Below are positions 44,425 through 53,183 of a stretch of DNA of 64,000 nt, one piece after another. The DNA is from Sphingopyxis sp. BSN-002. Its GTDB lineage: Bacteria; Pseudomonadota; Alphaproteobacteria; Sphingomonadales; Sphingomonadaceae. The notes beneath the pieces were generated by a model that was not told the origin of the DNA, searched no databases, and saw only the letters and a list, made by a program, of their open reading frames with translations. Positions within the stretch are counted from its first letter, which is position 1. The number at the start of each line of letters is the position of its first letter. The translations under genes were made by a program, and so were the position numbers. The DNA lies in contig NZ_CP091804.1 in assembly GCF_022024275.1 (NCBI RefSeq), forward strand, positions 2,746,501-2,810,500. The letters are read 5' to 3'.

Positions 44425-46137
44425 ATGGATATGCAGAGCGGCGGATTTCCCGCCGGAGATTCGACGGCTGTACAGCATGTCCGACTGGCCGGCGGGGGTG
44501 CTGCCGCGTCGGTCGTGCCGACGACCACGCATCACCGCGATGATCTGCTGATCGGCGAAGTTATTGATATCTCGGGCTCGGCCTCGCGGATCCTGATCGA
44601 TGCGGCGGCCGTGGGCCAGCTTTCGACATCGAACGACGCCGCCGTGGCGATGGCGGGGCAGGTCGGCGCGCAGGTCAAGATTCGCGTCGGCAACACCTGG
44701 CTGCTCGCCAGCATCCGCGACCAGCAGCTCCACGAGCGCGGCGAGGGTCTGATCGTCGCGACGATCGACTTCCTCGGCGAAGGCGACGAGGAAAAGATCA
44801 CCGGGCGCATTCACAATTTCCGTCGCGGCGTGACGCGCTATCCGATCCCGGGCAGCCAGTGCTATGCGGCGACGAGCCACGACCTCAAGCAGATCTACGC
44901 CGCCGACGAGCGCGCGCACGTCGAGATCGGAACCGTCTATCCGACCAAGGATATTCGCGGTTCGCTCTATGTCGACGCGATGCTCGGCAAGCATTTCGCG
45001 CTGCTCGGTTCGACCGGTACGGGTAAATCGACCAGCGCTGCGCTGATCCTTCACAAGATCTGCGAACTTGCGCCGCAGGGCCATATCGTGATGGTCGACC
45101 CGCACGGCGAATATTCGGCCGCCTTCAAGGGCACGGGCGCGCTGTTCGACGTTGACAATCTCGCGCTCCCCTATTGGCTGATGAACTTCGAGGAACATTG
45201 CGAGGTGTTCGTCACCGCGCAGGGCCGCGAGCGTCAGGCCGACTGCGATATTCTGGCGCGTTGCCTGTTGCAGGCGCGCATGAAGAACCGGCTTGCCGAA
45301 GGCATGACCAAGATCACGGTCGACTCGCCGATCCCCTATCTGCTCTCCGACCTCCTCAACATCCTGCAGAACGAGATGGGCAAGCTCGACAAGGCGACCT
45401 CGTCGGCACCCTTCATGCGCATCAAGGGCAAGATCGAGGAAATGCGCGCCGACCCGCGCTATAATTTCATGTTCTCGGGAATGCTCGTCGCCGACACGAT
45501 GGCGGGTTTCCTCGGCAAGATTTTCCGCCTGCCGTCCGACGGCCGGCCGATCTCGATCATCGACGTGTCGGGCGTTCCGTCGGATATCACCGGCGTCGTC
45601 GTCGCGGTGCTGGCGCGCCTGACCTTCGACTATGCGATCTGGTCGCGCGGCGAACCGCAGCGCCCGATCCTGCTCGTCTGCGAGGAGGCGCACCGCTACA
45701 TCCCGGCGAAGGATGTCGGACAGGGTCAGGCGGTCCGCAAGATCCTCGAGCGTATCGCCAAGGAAGGCCGTAAATACGGCGTCTCGCTGGGCCTGATCAC
45801 CCAGCGTCCGTCGGACCTGGCCGAAGGCGTGCTGTCGCAGTGCGGCACGATCATCTCGATGCGCCTCAACAACGAGCGCGACCAGCATTTCGTGAAGGCG
45901 GCGATGCCCGAAGGCGCGCGCGGTTTCATCGACTCGATCCCGGCGCTCCGCAACCGCGAATGCATCGTCTGCGGCGAAGGCGTGTCGATCCCGATCCGCG
46001 TCTATCTGGACACGCTCGAAGAGGACAAGCGTCCGGCGTCGAGCGACCCGCTCTTTTCGAAGCTGTGGCGCGAGACGGGCGGCGAGGCCGAAATTCTCGA
46101 ACGCGTCGTCAAGCGCTGGCGCAGCCAGGGGCGTTAA
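44425..46137 (+). CDS. HerA/DUF87-type hexameric ATPase
   Basis: 570 residues. An N-terminal HAS-barrel region (about 38-130, LLIGEVIDISGSASRILID) precedes the FtsK/HerA ATPase. Walker A GSTGTGKST is near residues 195-203, IVMVDPHGEYSAAF follows, Walker B is PILLVCEEAHRYIPA and a LITQRPSDLAEGVLSQCGTI sensor block comes next. HerA proteins translocate DNA in end resection or act in other DNA-handling complexes. No nurA-like nuclease is adjacent. The ATG at 44425 was chosen because the upstream frame is antisense-like low-complexity sequence over TIGR02186. Confidence 0.86.
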   Translation: MDMQSGGFPAGDSTAVQHVRLAGGGAAASVVPTTTHHRDDLLIGEVIDISGSASRILIDAAAVGQLSTSNDAAVAMAGQVGAQVKIRVGNTWLLASIRDQQLHERGEGLIVATIDFLGEGDEEKITGRIHNFRRGVTRYPIPGSQCYAATSHDLKQIYAADERAHVEIGTVYPTKDIRGSLYVDAMLGKHFALLGSTGTGKSTSAALILHKICELAPQGHIVMVDPHGEYSAAFKGTGALFDVDNLALPYWLMNFEEHCEVFVTAQGRERQADCDILARCLLQARMKNRLAEGMTKITVDSPIPYLLSDLLNILQNEMGKLDKATSSAPFMRIKGKIEEMRADPRYNFMFSGMLVADTMAGFLGKIFRLPSDGRPISIIDVSGVPSDITGVVVAVLARLTFDYAIWSRGEPQRPILLVCEEAHRYIPAKDVGQGQAVRKILERIAKEGRKYGVSLGLITQRPSDLAEGVLSQCGTIISMRLNNERDQHFVKAAMPEGARGFIDSIPALRNRECIVCGEGVSIPIRVYLDTLEEDKRPASSDPLFSKLWRETGGEAEILERVVKRWRSQGR

Positions 46138-46158
46138 GCCTCCCTCGGCCAATACAGG

Positions 46159-46190
46159 ACGGCGCCGCTCCCTGGAGCTGGCGCCGTTTT
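46159..46190 (+). terminator. Rho-independent terminator after the HerA-like gene
   Basis: The stem ACGGCGCC-GCTC pairs with GAGC-GGCGCCGT (one bulged T) and is followed by TTTT. It lies 21 bases after the stop and in front of the convergent VOC gene. Confidence 0.8.
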
Positions 46191-46191
46191 G

Positions 46192-46581
46192 TCATGCGGA
46201 AGCCGGCGGCTCCCACAATTCTATCGGATTGCCCTCGGGGTCGTGAACGCGCGCAAAGCGGCCAACCGCCGGATCGTCCCATTCGGGCTTGGTGATAATC
46301 TCGTCGCCGGCCTCGCGGAACGGCGCCAGCACCGCGTCGAGATCGTCGACGCGCAGGTTGAGCATATGCTGCCGGTCGGCGGGGAAATAGTCGGTCTCGG
46401 CCTTGAAGGGCGCGAAGACGAGCGGACCTGCTGTGACGTTCCATACCCACTGGTTCGGCGGCACGCTGTCGTCGGCGCTGCACCCGCCGCCGACGCCAAG
46501 GCGCGCGCGGTACCAGGCGGCCAGTTTTTCGGGATCCTTCGAACGGAAAAAGAGGCCGCCGATACCCTTTACATGTCCCAT
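46192..46581 (-). CDS. VOC-family (glyoxalase-like) protein
   Basis: 129 residues with the paired beta-alpha-beta-beta-beta units of the vicinal oxygen chelate fold: IGGLFFRSKDPEKLAAWYRA and MLNLRVDDLDAVLAPFREAG, with a terminal DPEGNPIELWEP. Metal ligands and substrate cannot be assigned with confidence. It stands alone and is convergent with the HerA-like gene across a terminator. Confidence 0.84.
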   Translation of the reverse strand: MGHVKGIGGLFFRSKDPEKLAAWYRARLGVGGGCSADDSVPPNQWVWNVTAGPLVFAPFKAETDYFPADRQHMLNLRVDDLDAVLAPFREAGDEIITKPEWDDPAVGRFARVHDPEGNPIELWEPPASA

Positions 46582-46626
46582 TGCATCCTCCCTCGGGGGT
46601 GATGGCGAGAGACTAGGCGGCTTCGG

Positions 46627-47751
46627 TCAGCGAATCCACTCCCCGCTCTTGCTGAACTCTTCCTTGATCTGGCCCGACTGGTTGAGCCGCGGATCGGTGT
46701 AGGTCGGGGCAGGGGCGGGAGCTGGCGCCGCCGGTACCGCGACCGGCGCAGACATGGCGCCCGGAAGAGGCGCAGCCGGAACGTCGGGCAGGGGGGCGGC
46801 GGGGCCGGCGAGAGCGGGAACAGGACCGGCGCCCGGCGCGATCCCCTGACCCTTCAGGATCGCGAGCTGCTGCGCGACGGGCAGATAGGGCCCGGGAACC
46901 GGCTCGCGGCCCAGATAGGGCGCGCGGAACGCGTCGGGCATTCCCCAGCGGCCGCGCCAGCGGTGAAAGATATGCGCGCCGACAATGTTGGTCATCACCA
47001 GGCTCTTGCCCCAGCGCGGCCAGATTGCGGTCGTGTGGTAATGCGTCGCCAAACCTACGCCGGGAAAGACGTACCCGTTCAACGCTGCAGAGGCGATGCG
47101 GCTGGCCCGCAGCCAGTTCCGCTTTTCGGGAACGCGCGCCATCGCGCCGTCGCACGAGAAGGTGAACTGGCACACGCCCGCGCGCTGCGATCCCTGGAAG
47201 ACGACGCCGCAGATCGTGTTCGGGAAGCTGGGGTGGCGCGCGCGGTTGATGATCACCTGTGCGACCCCGCGCATGCCGTCGTCGCTTTCCGACGCTGCCT
47301 CGTAATAGATGGCGGAGGTCAGACAATAATGCGCGCGTTCGCGATCGAGCGCGGTGAGGCCGCGGAAGACATAGGGCTTGGCCGGCGGGCCGACAAACGC
47401 CTCCTGCTGCAATTGCGCGGCGGTCAGAGGGGCGGTCGCGGTGGCATCGGCATAGCCGACGCTGTCGGGACTCGGCAGCGTCGGGTCGATCTTCAGTGCG
47501 TCCTCATAGGTATCGGCGTTCATCACCGCCCAGCGCGCCGGATCATAGGTCTTGAAGCTCAGCGGCACCGAGACGCTGTACGGCCCGAAACCGCGCGGGC
47601 GATACTGGCCCGTCGAGAGCAGGAGCGCGAGGCACGCGACAACGACCACCGCGACGAGCAAGCCCCAATATTCGCGGCCCGGACCCACCGTCTTCTGCGG
47701 TGCCGGATCGCGCCACGTCGAGCGGGCTGCAAGGTTGAGTTCGGGCTTCAT
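46627..47751 (-). CDS. SleB-type cell wall hydrolase
   Basis: 374 residues. There is one N-terminal TM helix (about 30-46), a linker, then a Hydrolase_2/SleB domain (about 140-260) with LTSAIYYEAASESDDGMRGV carrying the catalytic Glu, GVCQFTFSCDG and ATHYHT. The last 90 residues are Pro/Ala-rich. In Gram-negatives such periplasmic lytic transglycosylase-like enzymes trim peptidoglycan. In alphaproteobacteria it is normally a single gene, as here. Confidence 0.87.
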   Translation of the reverse strand: MKPELNLAARSTWRDPAPQKTVGPGREYWGLLVAVVVVACLALLLSTGQYRPRGFGPYSVSVPLSFKTYDPARWAVMNADTYEDALKIDPTLPSPDSVGYADATATAPLTAAQLQQEAFVGPPAKPYVFRGLTALDRERAHYCLTSAIYYEAASESDDGMRGVAQVIINRARHPSFPNTICGVVFQGSQRAGVCQFTFSCDGAMARVPEKRNWLRASRIASAALNGYVFPGVGLATHYHTTAIWPRWGKSLVMTNIVGAHIFHRWRGRWGMPDAFRAPYLGREPVPGPYLPVAQQLAILKGQGIAPGAGPVPALAGPAAPLPDVPAAPLPGAMSAPVAVPAAPAPAPAPTYTDPRLNQSGQIKEEFSKSGEWIR

Positions 47752-47952
47752 GGCGTCGCGTCAAAATCTCCGGGGCCGATTCGCACGGCCGCTCTCACCC
47801 TGCCTTATGCCCCGAAACGCCAATAAAATGTTTCGCTGTATCCGGCATGTACCGCAGGGGGACAATGGCAGGCGTGCCCCTTAACCCCCGAAGCGGGTCG
47901 AAATGCGGCCGCATTAGGTCTCTGTTGAGGCTGTCGATGGTAAAGGATCGTC

Positions 47953-48459
47953 ATGACCGATACGGGAATGCCGACCTATCGCCGCAGTGCGCGAACCGAT
48001 TTCCGGATGTGGCTGCTGCTTGCCTTCGGCCTGATTTTCTTCTGGACGGGGTCGATGTTGCGTCCCGACGATAATTGCAGCGAGGACGGCCGTGAATGCG
48101 CGCCGTGGCTGGTGCCGCTGGCACAAGGCTTCGGCGCGCTCGTGGGCCTCGCCGCGCTTGCGAACATGCTCGCCAATCCGCGGCGCGGCAGCTTCATCGA
48201 TCCGCAGACCGGCGAACTCGTCTGGTGGCAGGGGCGGATCGGCAAGGCGGGCGGCGACGAGGGGCGCATCCATCCTTCGAACATCGGCAAATTGCGCATC
48301 GTCCGCCGCGACGAGCAGGATGACGAGGTCCATCTGTACGACCGCGAGGGCAATCGCCTCTTCTGGTTCGATCAGGAGGTGATCCCTTGGCCCTATGAGC
48401 GCTGGGCGGAGAAACTGCGGGCGCTGGCGCCGCATATCGTGGTTGAGATCGAAGGCTGA
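47953..48459 (+). CDS. Hypothetical membrane protein
   Basis: 168 residues with two N-terminal hydrophobic helices (about 18-36 and 55-70) separated by a loop with a Cys pair (DNCSEDGRECAPW). A soluble C-terminal domain has a beta-rich opening (FIDPQTGELVWWQGRIGKAG). No family is recognised. The gap 47752-47952 before it contains only the divergent promoter region shared with the SleB gene. Confidence 0.72.
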   Translation: MTDTGMPTYRRSARTDFRMWLLLAFGLIFFWTGSMLRPDDNCSEDGRECAPWLVPLAQGFGALVGLAALANMLANPRRGSFIDPQTGELVWWQGRIGKAGGDEGRIHPSNIGKLRIVRRDEQDDEVHLYDREGNRLFWFDQEVIPWPYERWAEKLRALAPHIVVEIEG

Positions 48460-48501
48460 CTGCCGGTACCAGATACACCTGAAGCGAAATGAGGTGTGTC
48501 G

Positions 48502-48969
48502 ATGAAGAAGAAGCTGATCGCGCTGTTTCCGGTCCTCGTCTGGTCCGCATCGGCTGCGCCAGCGTTCACCGCCGGCGCGGCCGACGGCCTCGCCGAAACC
48601 TGTCCGCCGTCCGCGGCGTGGGGACCAGCGGCGCCCGCCGGCCTCTACGAGCCGATCAACTATCTCTACAGGAAAAGCGACGGCTTGCGCTGGAACGGCA
48701 GCCCGGTCGACGAAGCGGCCGTGCGGACCTATATCGAAACGATCCGGACTTTCGCGGAGCAGCCGATTATCCTGATCGACGATCGCGAGCTGGATTGCGC
48801 GACCGCGCAACGTTTGCGCGCCTATGTCGATACCCGCCTGCCGTGTACGCCCGCGCTTTGCCGTTTCGGCCGCTTCGATGCGCTGCCGCCCGACCGGCCG
48901 GCAACTCCGGCGCCGCCACCGCCTGCGAAAGAATTGCCGATGGTCCCGCAGGCGCCGTCAGATCGCTGA
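48502..48969 (+). CDS. Hypothetical exported protein
   Basis: 155 residues with a signal peptide (MKKKLIALFPVLVWSASA, cleavage near AAPA). Four cysteines lie in the mature part (ETCPPS, LDCATA, LPCTPALC), and a Pro-rich tail closes it. No family is recognised. The ATG at 48502 is preceded by GAGGTG and avoids two non-core residues from a GTG six bases earlier. It follows the 47953 gene by 42 bases. Confidence 0.72.
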   Translation: MKKKLIALFPVLVWSASAAPAFTAGAADGLAETCPPSAAWGPAAPAGLYEPINYLYRKSDGLRWNGSPVDEAAVRTYIETIRTFAEQPIILIDDRELDCATAQRLRAYVDTRLPCTPALCRFGRFDALPPDRPATPAPPPPAKELPMVPQAPSDR

Positions 48970-48972
48970 GAG

Positions 48973-49905
48973 CTAGCGAATCTCGACGGTCAGATGCTCG
49001 ATCTCGTGCACCGGCCTTAGCCGTTCGCAGATCGCCGCGCGGGCGACGCCGGTGGCGCTGACGATCGCCGCATGCGCGCCCGGACCGACGCGCCACACGT
49101 GGAGGTCGCAGATTCTGGCGTCGCCCGGTCCTTCGACCCGCGCGCGAATTTCGGCCTCCAGCTTCGCATCGCTCGCGTCGAGCAGCACCGCGCCGGTGTC
49201 CCTCATCAGCGACCATGACCAGACCGCGATGACGATTGCGCCAACGACCCCCATCGCGGGGTCGAGCCACACCCAGCCGAGATAACGTCCGCCGAGCAAC
49301 GCCGCGATCGCGAGCACCGAGGTCAAGGCATCGGCGACGACGTGGAGATAGGCCGAGCGGAGGTTGTTGTCCTTTTCGTGGCCGTGATCATGGGAGTGGC
49401 TGTGATCGTGCGCATGACCGTGATGATGGTCGTGGCCATGATCGTGTCCGTGCCCGAGCAACAGCGCACTGACGATGTTCACACCGAGGCCGATGACGGC
49501 GATGATCGTCGCTTCGCCGAACTCGACCGGGCTCGGGTCGACAAGGCGCATCGCCGATTCCCATGCGATGCCGATCGCGACGATCCCGAGCACGAGCGCC
49601 GACGCGAAGCCCGCGAGGTCGCCGACCTTGCCCGTACCGAAGGTGTAGCGGCCGCTTTCCGCGTGGCGCTTCGCATAGCGATAGGCGAGGGCGGCAATGC
49701 CTAGCGCGCCCGCGTGCGTCGCCATGTGAAAACCATCGGCGAGCAGCGCCATCGAATTGAAGGCGATCCCGGCGGCGATCTCGCCCACCATCATGAGCGC
49801 GGTCAGCAGCACGACCCACAGCGTGCGCCGCGCATTCGCGTCGTGCCGCTTGCCCAGATAGACATGGCTATGCGTCAGCGCGTCGATTTCGCCGTCGAGC
49901 GACAT
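48973..49905 (-). CDS. dmeF: Cation diffusion facilitator DmeF (Co/Ni efflux)
   Basis: 310 residues with six TM helices. The CDF metal-site residues are in LLADGFHMATHAGAL and VVADALTSVLAI, and a long His-rich cytoplasmic loop (HGHDHGHDHHHGHAHDHSHS, residues about 151-175) lies between helices 4 and 5. The C-terminal CDF domain ends the protein. The His-rich loop and the RcnR-type regulator immediately upstream identify the DmeRF arrangement, which exports cobalt and nickel in rhizobia. Confidence 0.9.
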   Translation of the reverse strand: MSLDGEIDALTHSHVYLGKRHDANARRTLWVVLLTALMMVGEIAAGIAFNSMALLADGFHMATHAGALGIAALAYRYAKRHAESGRYTFGTGKVGDLAGFASALVLGIVAIGIAWESAMRLVDPSPVEFGEATIIAVIGLGVNIVSALLLGHGHDHGHDHHHGHAHDHSHSHDHGHEKDNNLRSAYLHVVADALTSVLAIAALLGGRYLGWVWLDPAMGVVGAIVIAVWSWSLMRDTGAVLLDASDAKLEAEIRARVEGPGDARICDLHVWRVGPGAHAAIVSATGVARAAICERLRPVHEIEHLTVEIR

Positions 49906-49913
49906 TCTTCCCC

Positions 49914-50189
49914 CTATTTCGCGTAGCGGCGGATTGCCGCAAGCAATTCGTCGCCGCCTTGCGCGCGGTCGGCGTCGGACAGGTCGGGCGCAACAACATG
50001 CGATTGCAGATGCTCGGCGACGAGTTCGTCCATCAATCCCGCCACCGCGCCGCGCACGCCTGCCACCTGATGCAGGATCGCCGCGCAGCCGGCTTCGCCG
50101 GCGATCGCCCGCTCGATCGCCGCGATCTGCCCCGCAATGCGGCGGGTGCGCGCGAGGAGCTGGTCCTTGTTGGCGTGCGTGTGCGACAT
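49914..50189 (-). CDS. dmeR: RcnR/DmeR-type Ni/Co-sensing repressor
   Basis: 91 residues of the CsoR/RcnR family. All four RcnR metal ligands are present at the same positions as in E. coli RcnR: His3, Cys35, His60 and His64. The metal-free protein should repress its own operon and release it on binding Ni(II) or Co(II). The gene is eight bases upstream of dmeF. A G6 operator lies directly at its start codon. Confidence 0.9.
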   Translation of the reverse strand: MSHTHANKDQLLARTRRIAGQIAAIERAIAGEAGCAAILHQVAGVRGAVAGLMDELVAEHLQSHVVAPDLSDADRAQGGDELLAAIRRYAK

Positions 50190-50212
50190 AGGGTACCCCC
50201 CTATCCTATATT
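50190..50212 (-). promoter_or_regulatory. DmeR operator overlapping the dmeR ribosome-binding site
   Basis: On the minus strand the sequence reads ATATAGGATAGGGGGGTACC. The ATAGGGGGGTA core is of the RcnR-family operator type (a G/C tract flanked by AT). The G6 run (50196-50201) lies six bases before the ATG, so the same G tract is also the only Shine-Dalgarno candidate. Confidence 0.65.
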
Positions 50213-50368
50213 TGAAGAAGGGGCAAGGCCGCTGAAAGGCAAACTATCTTTCATCGCGGGACGGCCATGCTATCCATTGCGCCACGGGCAACGCGGACGC
50301 CCGTCCAGACGGCGCGCCGTCCAAGTTCCGCTCCATGAGCCGCGTTCGCGGCAAGGAGCGTGCTTGCA

Positions 50369-51550
50369 ATGACGACCGAATCCTATTCGCCACCGCGACT
50401 TTCCCTTGTTCAACTGTTCCTGCGTTTTTTGCGCTTCGGCTTTCTCGCCTTCGGCGGGCCGGTGGCGCAGATCGCGATGGTGAAGCAGGCGCTGGTCGAG
50501 GAGGAGCGCTGGATTTCGCCCGCGCGCTTCAACCGGTTGCTCGCGGTGATGCAGATCCTGCCGGGGCCGGAGGCGCACGAGCTCTGTGTCCACCTCGGCA
50601 TGGTCGCGCGGGGACGGATCGGCGGGCTGCTCGCCGGGCTGGGCTTCATGCTGCCGGGCTTCGTGCTGATGCTCGGCGCGGCATGGCTCTACAAGGACTG
50701 GATTGCCGGCAACCCGGCGATGGCGCCGGTCTTCCTCGGCGTCCAGATTGCAGTACTCGCGATTATCCTGCGCGCGGTGCAGCGGATCGGCACGCATATC
50801 CTGGAGGACAAGCTGCTCTGGGCGCTGGCTGCTGTATCGCTCGGCGCGACACTGGCGGGCGTGCCATTCTGGATTCCGCTGATCGCGGCGGCGCTGATCT
50901 ATAGCTTTGCTGCCCGGCCCATCGTTGCGGCTGCGGTGTTCGCGGCGGCGATCGCGCTGACCTTTGTGGTCTCTGGTGAGGGGGCGGGGGTCAAGGCCAG
51001 TGTCGCCGCAAGCGAAGCGGGCGTCATCGCGCTGTTCATCGCCGGGCTGAAGGGCGGGCTGCTGACCTTCGGGGGCGCCTACACTGCGATCCCCTATGTG
51101 CGCACCGACACCGTCGGGCGCGGTTGGCTGTCCGACGCGAGCTTTCTCGACGGCGTTGCGTTCGCGGGAATGCTGCCCGCGCCGCTTGTCATCTTCGCGA
51201 CCTTCGCGGGCTATGTCGCGGGTGGTTTGCCCGGTGCGCTGGCGATCACCGCGGGGATGTTCCTGCCCGCCTTCGCCTTTTCGATGATCTTCTTCGAGCG
51301 ATTGGAGGCGGTGGTCGAAAATCCCGCGCTGCATCGCGCTCTCGCGGGGGTTGCGGCGGCGGTCGTCGGCGTGATCGCGGCGACGCTGCTGCAACTCGGC
51401 TGGGTAACTGCGTTGCGAGTGGCCAATCCCGTCGCTGCGATCATCATCTTTGCCGGCGCGGCGGCGGCGGTGTTCCGGCTCAAAGGCAAATGGGTCGCGC
51501 CGCTGCTCGTCGTCGCGGCCGGCCTCGCGGGGTGGCTGCTCAATCCCTAG
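50369..51550 (+). CDS. chrA: Chromate transporter ChrA
   Basis: 393 residues with about ten to twelve TM helices and the duplicated CHR domain: FGFLAFGGPVAQIAMVKQ and PGPEAHELCVHLG in the first half, GGLLTFGGAYTAIPYVRTD and GMLPAPLVIFATFAGY in the second. It exports chromate. The ATG at 50369 has AAGGAG ten bases upstream; a GTG at 50360 is too close to that site. It is divergent from dmeRF and convergent with the homocysteine methyltransferase, sharing a CTAG stop. Confidence 0.9.
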   Translation: MTTESYSPPRLSLVQLFLRFLRFGFLAFGGPVAQIAMVKQALVEEERWISPARFNRLLAVMQILPGPEAHELCVHLGMVARGRIGGLLAGLGFMLPGFVLMLGAAWLYKDWIAGNPAMAPVFLGVQIAVLAIILRAVQRIGTHILEDKLLWALAAVSLGATLAGVPFWIPLIAAALIYSFAARPIVAAAVFAAAIALTFVVSGEGAGVKASVAASEAGVIALFIAGLKGGLLTFGGAYTAIPYVRTDTVGRGWLSDASFLDGVAFAGMLPAPLVIFATFAGYVAGGLPGALAITAGMFLPAFAFSMIFFERLEAVVENPALHRALAGVAAAVVGVIAATLLQLGWVTALRVANPVAAIIIFAGAAAAVFRLKGKWVAPLLVVAAGLAGWLLNP

Positions 51551-52482
51551 GCTTGCTTCAGGTTGCGTGCGATCTGGTCGAGATGCGGCGCCCAGGTGCC
51601 GCAGCAGCCGCCGAAGATGTCGAGGTGCGGGTGTCGCTGCGCCAGCGCCCCCATGCGCTGGCCAAGGTCGACCGGATCGCCGTCCTCGATATGGCCGAGC
51701 TGGCAGAGATCGATCTTGTCCTTGGCGCTGGCGTTCGGCCGCAGGCTGCGAATCCGCTTGATCCAGTCGCCGGGTTCCAGCGCCGGCTCGAATTCGAGCG
51801 GGTGCGAACAGTTGATGCCGTAAAAGTCGGGACGCGCGTCGCCGGCCTCGGCATCGACCGATTCGATCGCCTCCTTCAGGCTCGGCCCCGATTGCAGGCG
51901 ATGGTTGCTGTCGAGCGTGAACGATATCTGGAGCGGAAGGCCGATCCGCGCCGCGGCGCGCGCGACGCCAACCGCTTCGGGGACGTTGTTGAAAGTCGCG
52001 GCCCAGACGAAATCGACCGCATTGCGCTTGTGCACGTCGAGCTGAAAGCTGTGATATTCCTCGGCTTCGTCGGCGGTGATCGTCCGGTTGAGCGAATAGG
52101 CGTCGCCGCGCGGGCCGACCTGACCGCCGATCAATATCTCGCTGACCTGTCCTTCATAAGGCCGCGCGACCTCGCGCAGGAAGGCGATCGCCTGCGTAAG
52201 GGCGTCAGCAAGCCCTTCGCGTGAATAGCCGAGCTTTTCTGCCCAGTCGGGACTGCCGCGATAGTCGAGGCCGCTGATCATCGCGGCGCAGCCATGTTCG
52301 GCCGCGACGTCGAGCACGCGGCTGTACATCGCCTTCAGATCGGCCATCGCGTCGGGCTTGTCGAGGAGCGGATACATGGCGAATTCGGGCAGGTCGTGCC
52401 CGTGCCGATACTGGATTTCGGTTTCCTGGCCTCCTTCGGTCAGATAGAAGATGCCTTCTCGCTGCGGTGCAAATCCGGCCAT
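51547..52482 (-). CDS. Homocysteine S-methyltransferase family protein
   Basis: 311 residues of the MetH-N/Hcy-binding barrel. The zinc cysteines are in YGINCSHPLEF and the C-terminal FGGCCGTWAPHL; the N-terminal TEGGQETEIQYRHG is also characteristic. Members move a methyl group from S-methylmethionine or betaine to homocysteine or another thiol. The ATG at 52482 is preceded by GGGGAGG; a longer in-frame start adds eight residues without support. Confidence 0.85.
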   Translation of the reverse strand: MAGFAPQREGIFYLTEGGQETEIQYRHGHDLPEFAMYPLLDKPDAMADLKAMYSRVLDVAAEHGCAAMISGLDYRGSPDWAEKLGYSREGLADALTQAIAFLREVARPYEGQVSEILIGGQVGPRGDAYSLNRTITADEAEEYHSFQLDVHKRNAVDFVWAATFNNVPEAVGVARAAARIGLPLQISFTLDSNHRLQSGPSLKEAIESVDAEAGDARPDFYGINCSHPLEFEPALEPGDWIKRIRSLRPNASAKDKIDLCQLGHIEDGDPVDLGQRMGALAQRHPHLDIFGGCCGTWAPHLDQIARNLKQA

Positions 52483-52506
52483 CGCAATCGCCTCCCCACT
52501 TCGCAC

Positions 52507-52535
52507 TTGCCGACTCTCGTGTGGCAGCCTATATG
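52507..52535 (+). promoter_or_regulatory. Sigma-70-type promoter of the rimP operon
   Basis: A -35 TTGCCG (52507-52512) and -10 TATATG (52530-52535) are separated by 17 bases, about 100 bases upstream of rimP. Confidence 0.55.
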
Positions 52536-52637
52536 CGCCTCACTCCTAGACATGGCTAGCCAGATGGGACGTCGGGGCCGCGGGCCGCGGCGGCTATTCC
52601 CGCATGGGTTTCCGGTCTTGCGACAAGGAACGGATAA

Positions 52638-53183
52638 TTGGTCGATCTCGACGCCCTCAATGCGATCATCGCGCCCGAAGCCGAGGCGATGGGCCTTGCG
52701 CTCGTGCGCGTCGCTTTCTTCGGTGGTGAGAGCGACCCCACGCTGCAGGTTATGGCCGAGCGGCCCGACACGCGCCAGCTGACGATCGACGATTGCGCCG
52801 ATCTGTCGCGCCGCATTTCGGACCGGCTCGACGCGCTCGAGGAAGCGGGCAAGGACCCGATCGACGCCGCTTACCGGCTCGAGGTCTCGTCGCCCGGTAT
52901 CGACCGGCCGCTGACGCGCCGCGCCGACTTCGCCGACTGGGCGGGGCATGAGGCGAAGATTGCGCTCAAGGAGAAGCGCGATGGGCGCCAACGCTTCAAC
53001 GGCGAACTCGTCGGCATTGACGGCGATACCGTCACGATTTCGGACAAGGAAGGTGTGGAGCACAAGCTGCCGTTCGACGCGATCGACACGGCGAAGCTGG
53101 TCCTCACCGATAAATTGATTGCCGCAACCGTCCCGCTCTCGATCGAGGGCGCCGACGAAATGGAAGAAGAAGGACAGGACTGA
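52638..53183 (+). CDS. rimP: Ribosome maturation factor RimP
   Basis: 181 residues. Conserved blocks are LRVAFFGGESDP-like beta strands, IDDCADLSRRISDRLD, YRLEVSSPGIDRPLTRRADF and the C-terminal SH3-like INTVTISDKEG-type domain. RimP assists 30S assembly. Translation starts at a TTG (AAGGAA seven bases upstream); no suitable ATG exists. It heads the rimP-nusA-ylxR-infB-rbfA operon and its stop overlaps nusA by one base. Confidence 0.92.
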   Translation: MVDLDALNAIIAPEAEAMGLALVRVAFFGGESDPTLQVMAERPDTRQLTIDDCADLSRRISDRLDALEEAGKDPIDAAYRLEVSSPGIDRPLTRRADFADWAGHEAKIALKEKRDGRQRFNGELVGIDGDTVTISDKEGVEHKLPFDAIDTAKLVLTDKLIAATVPLSIEGADEMEEEGQD

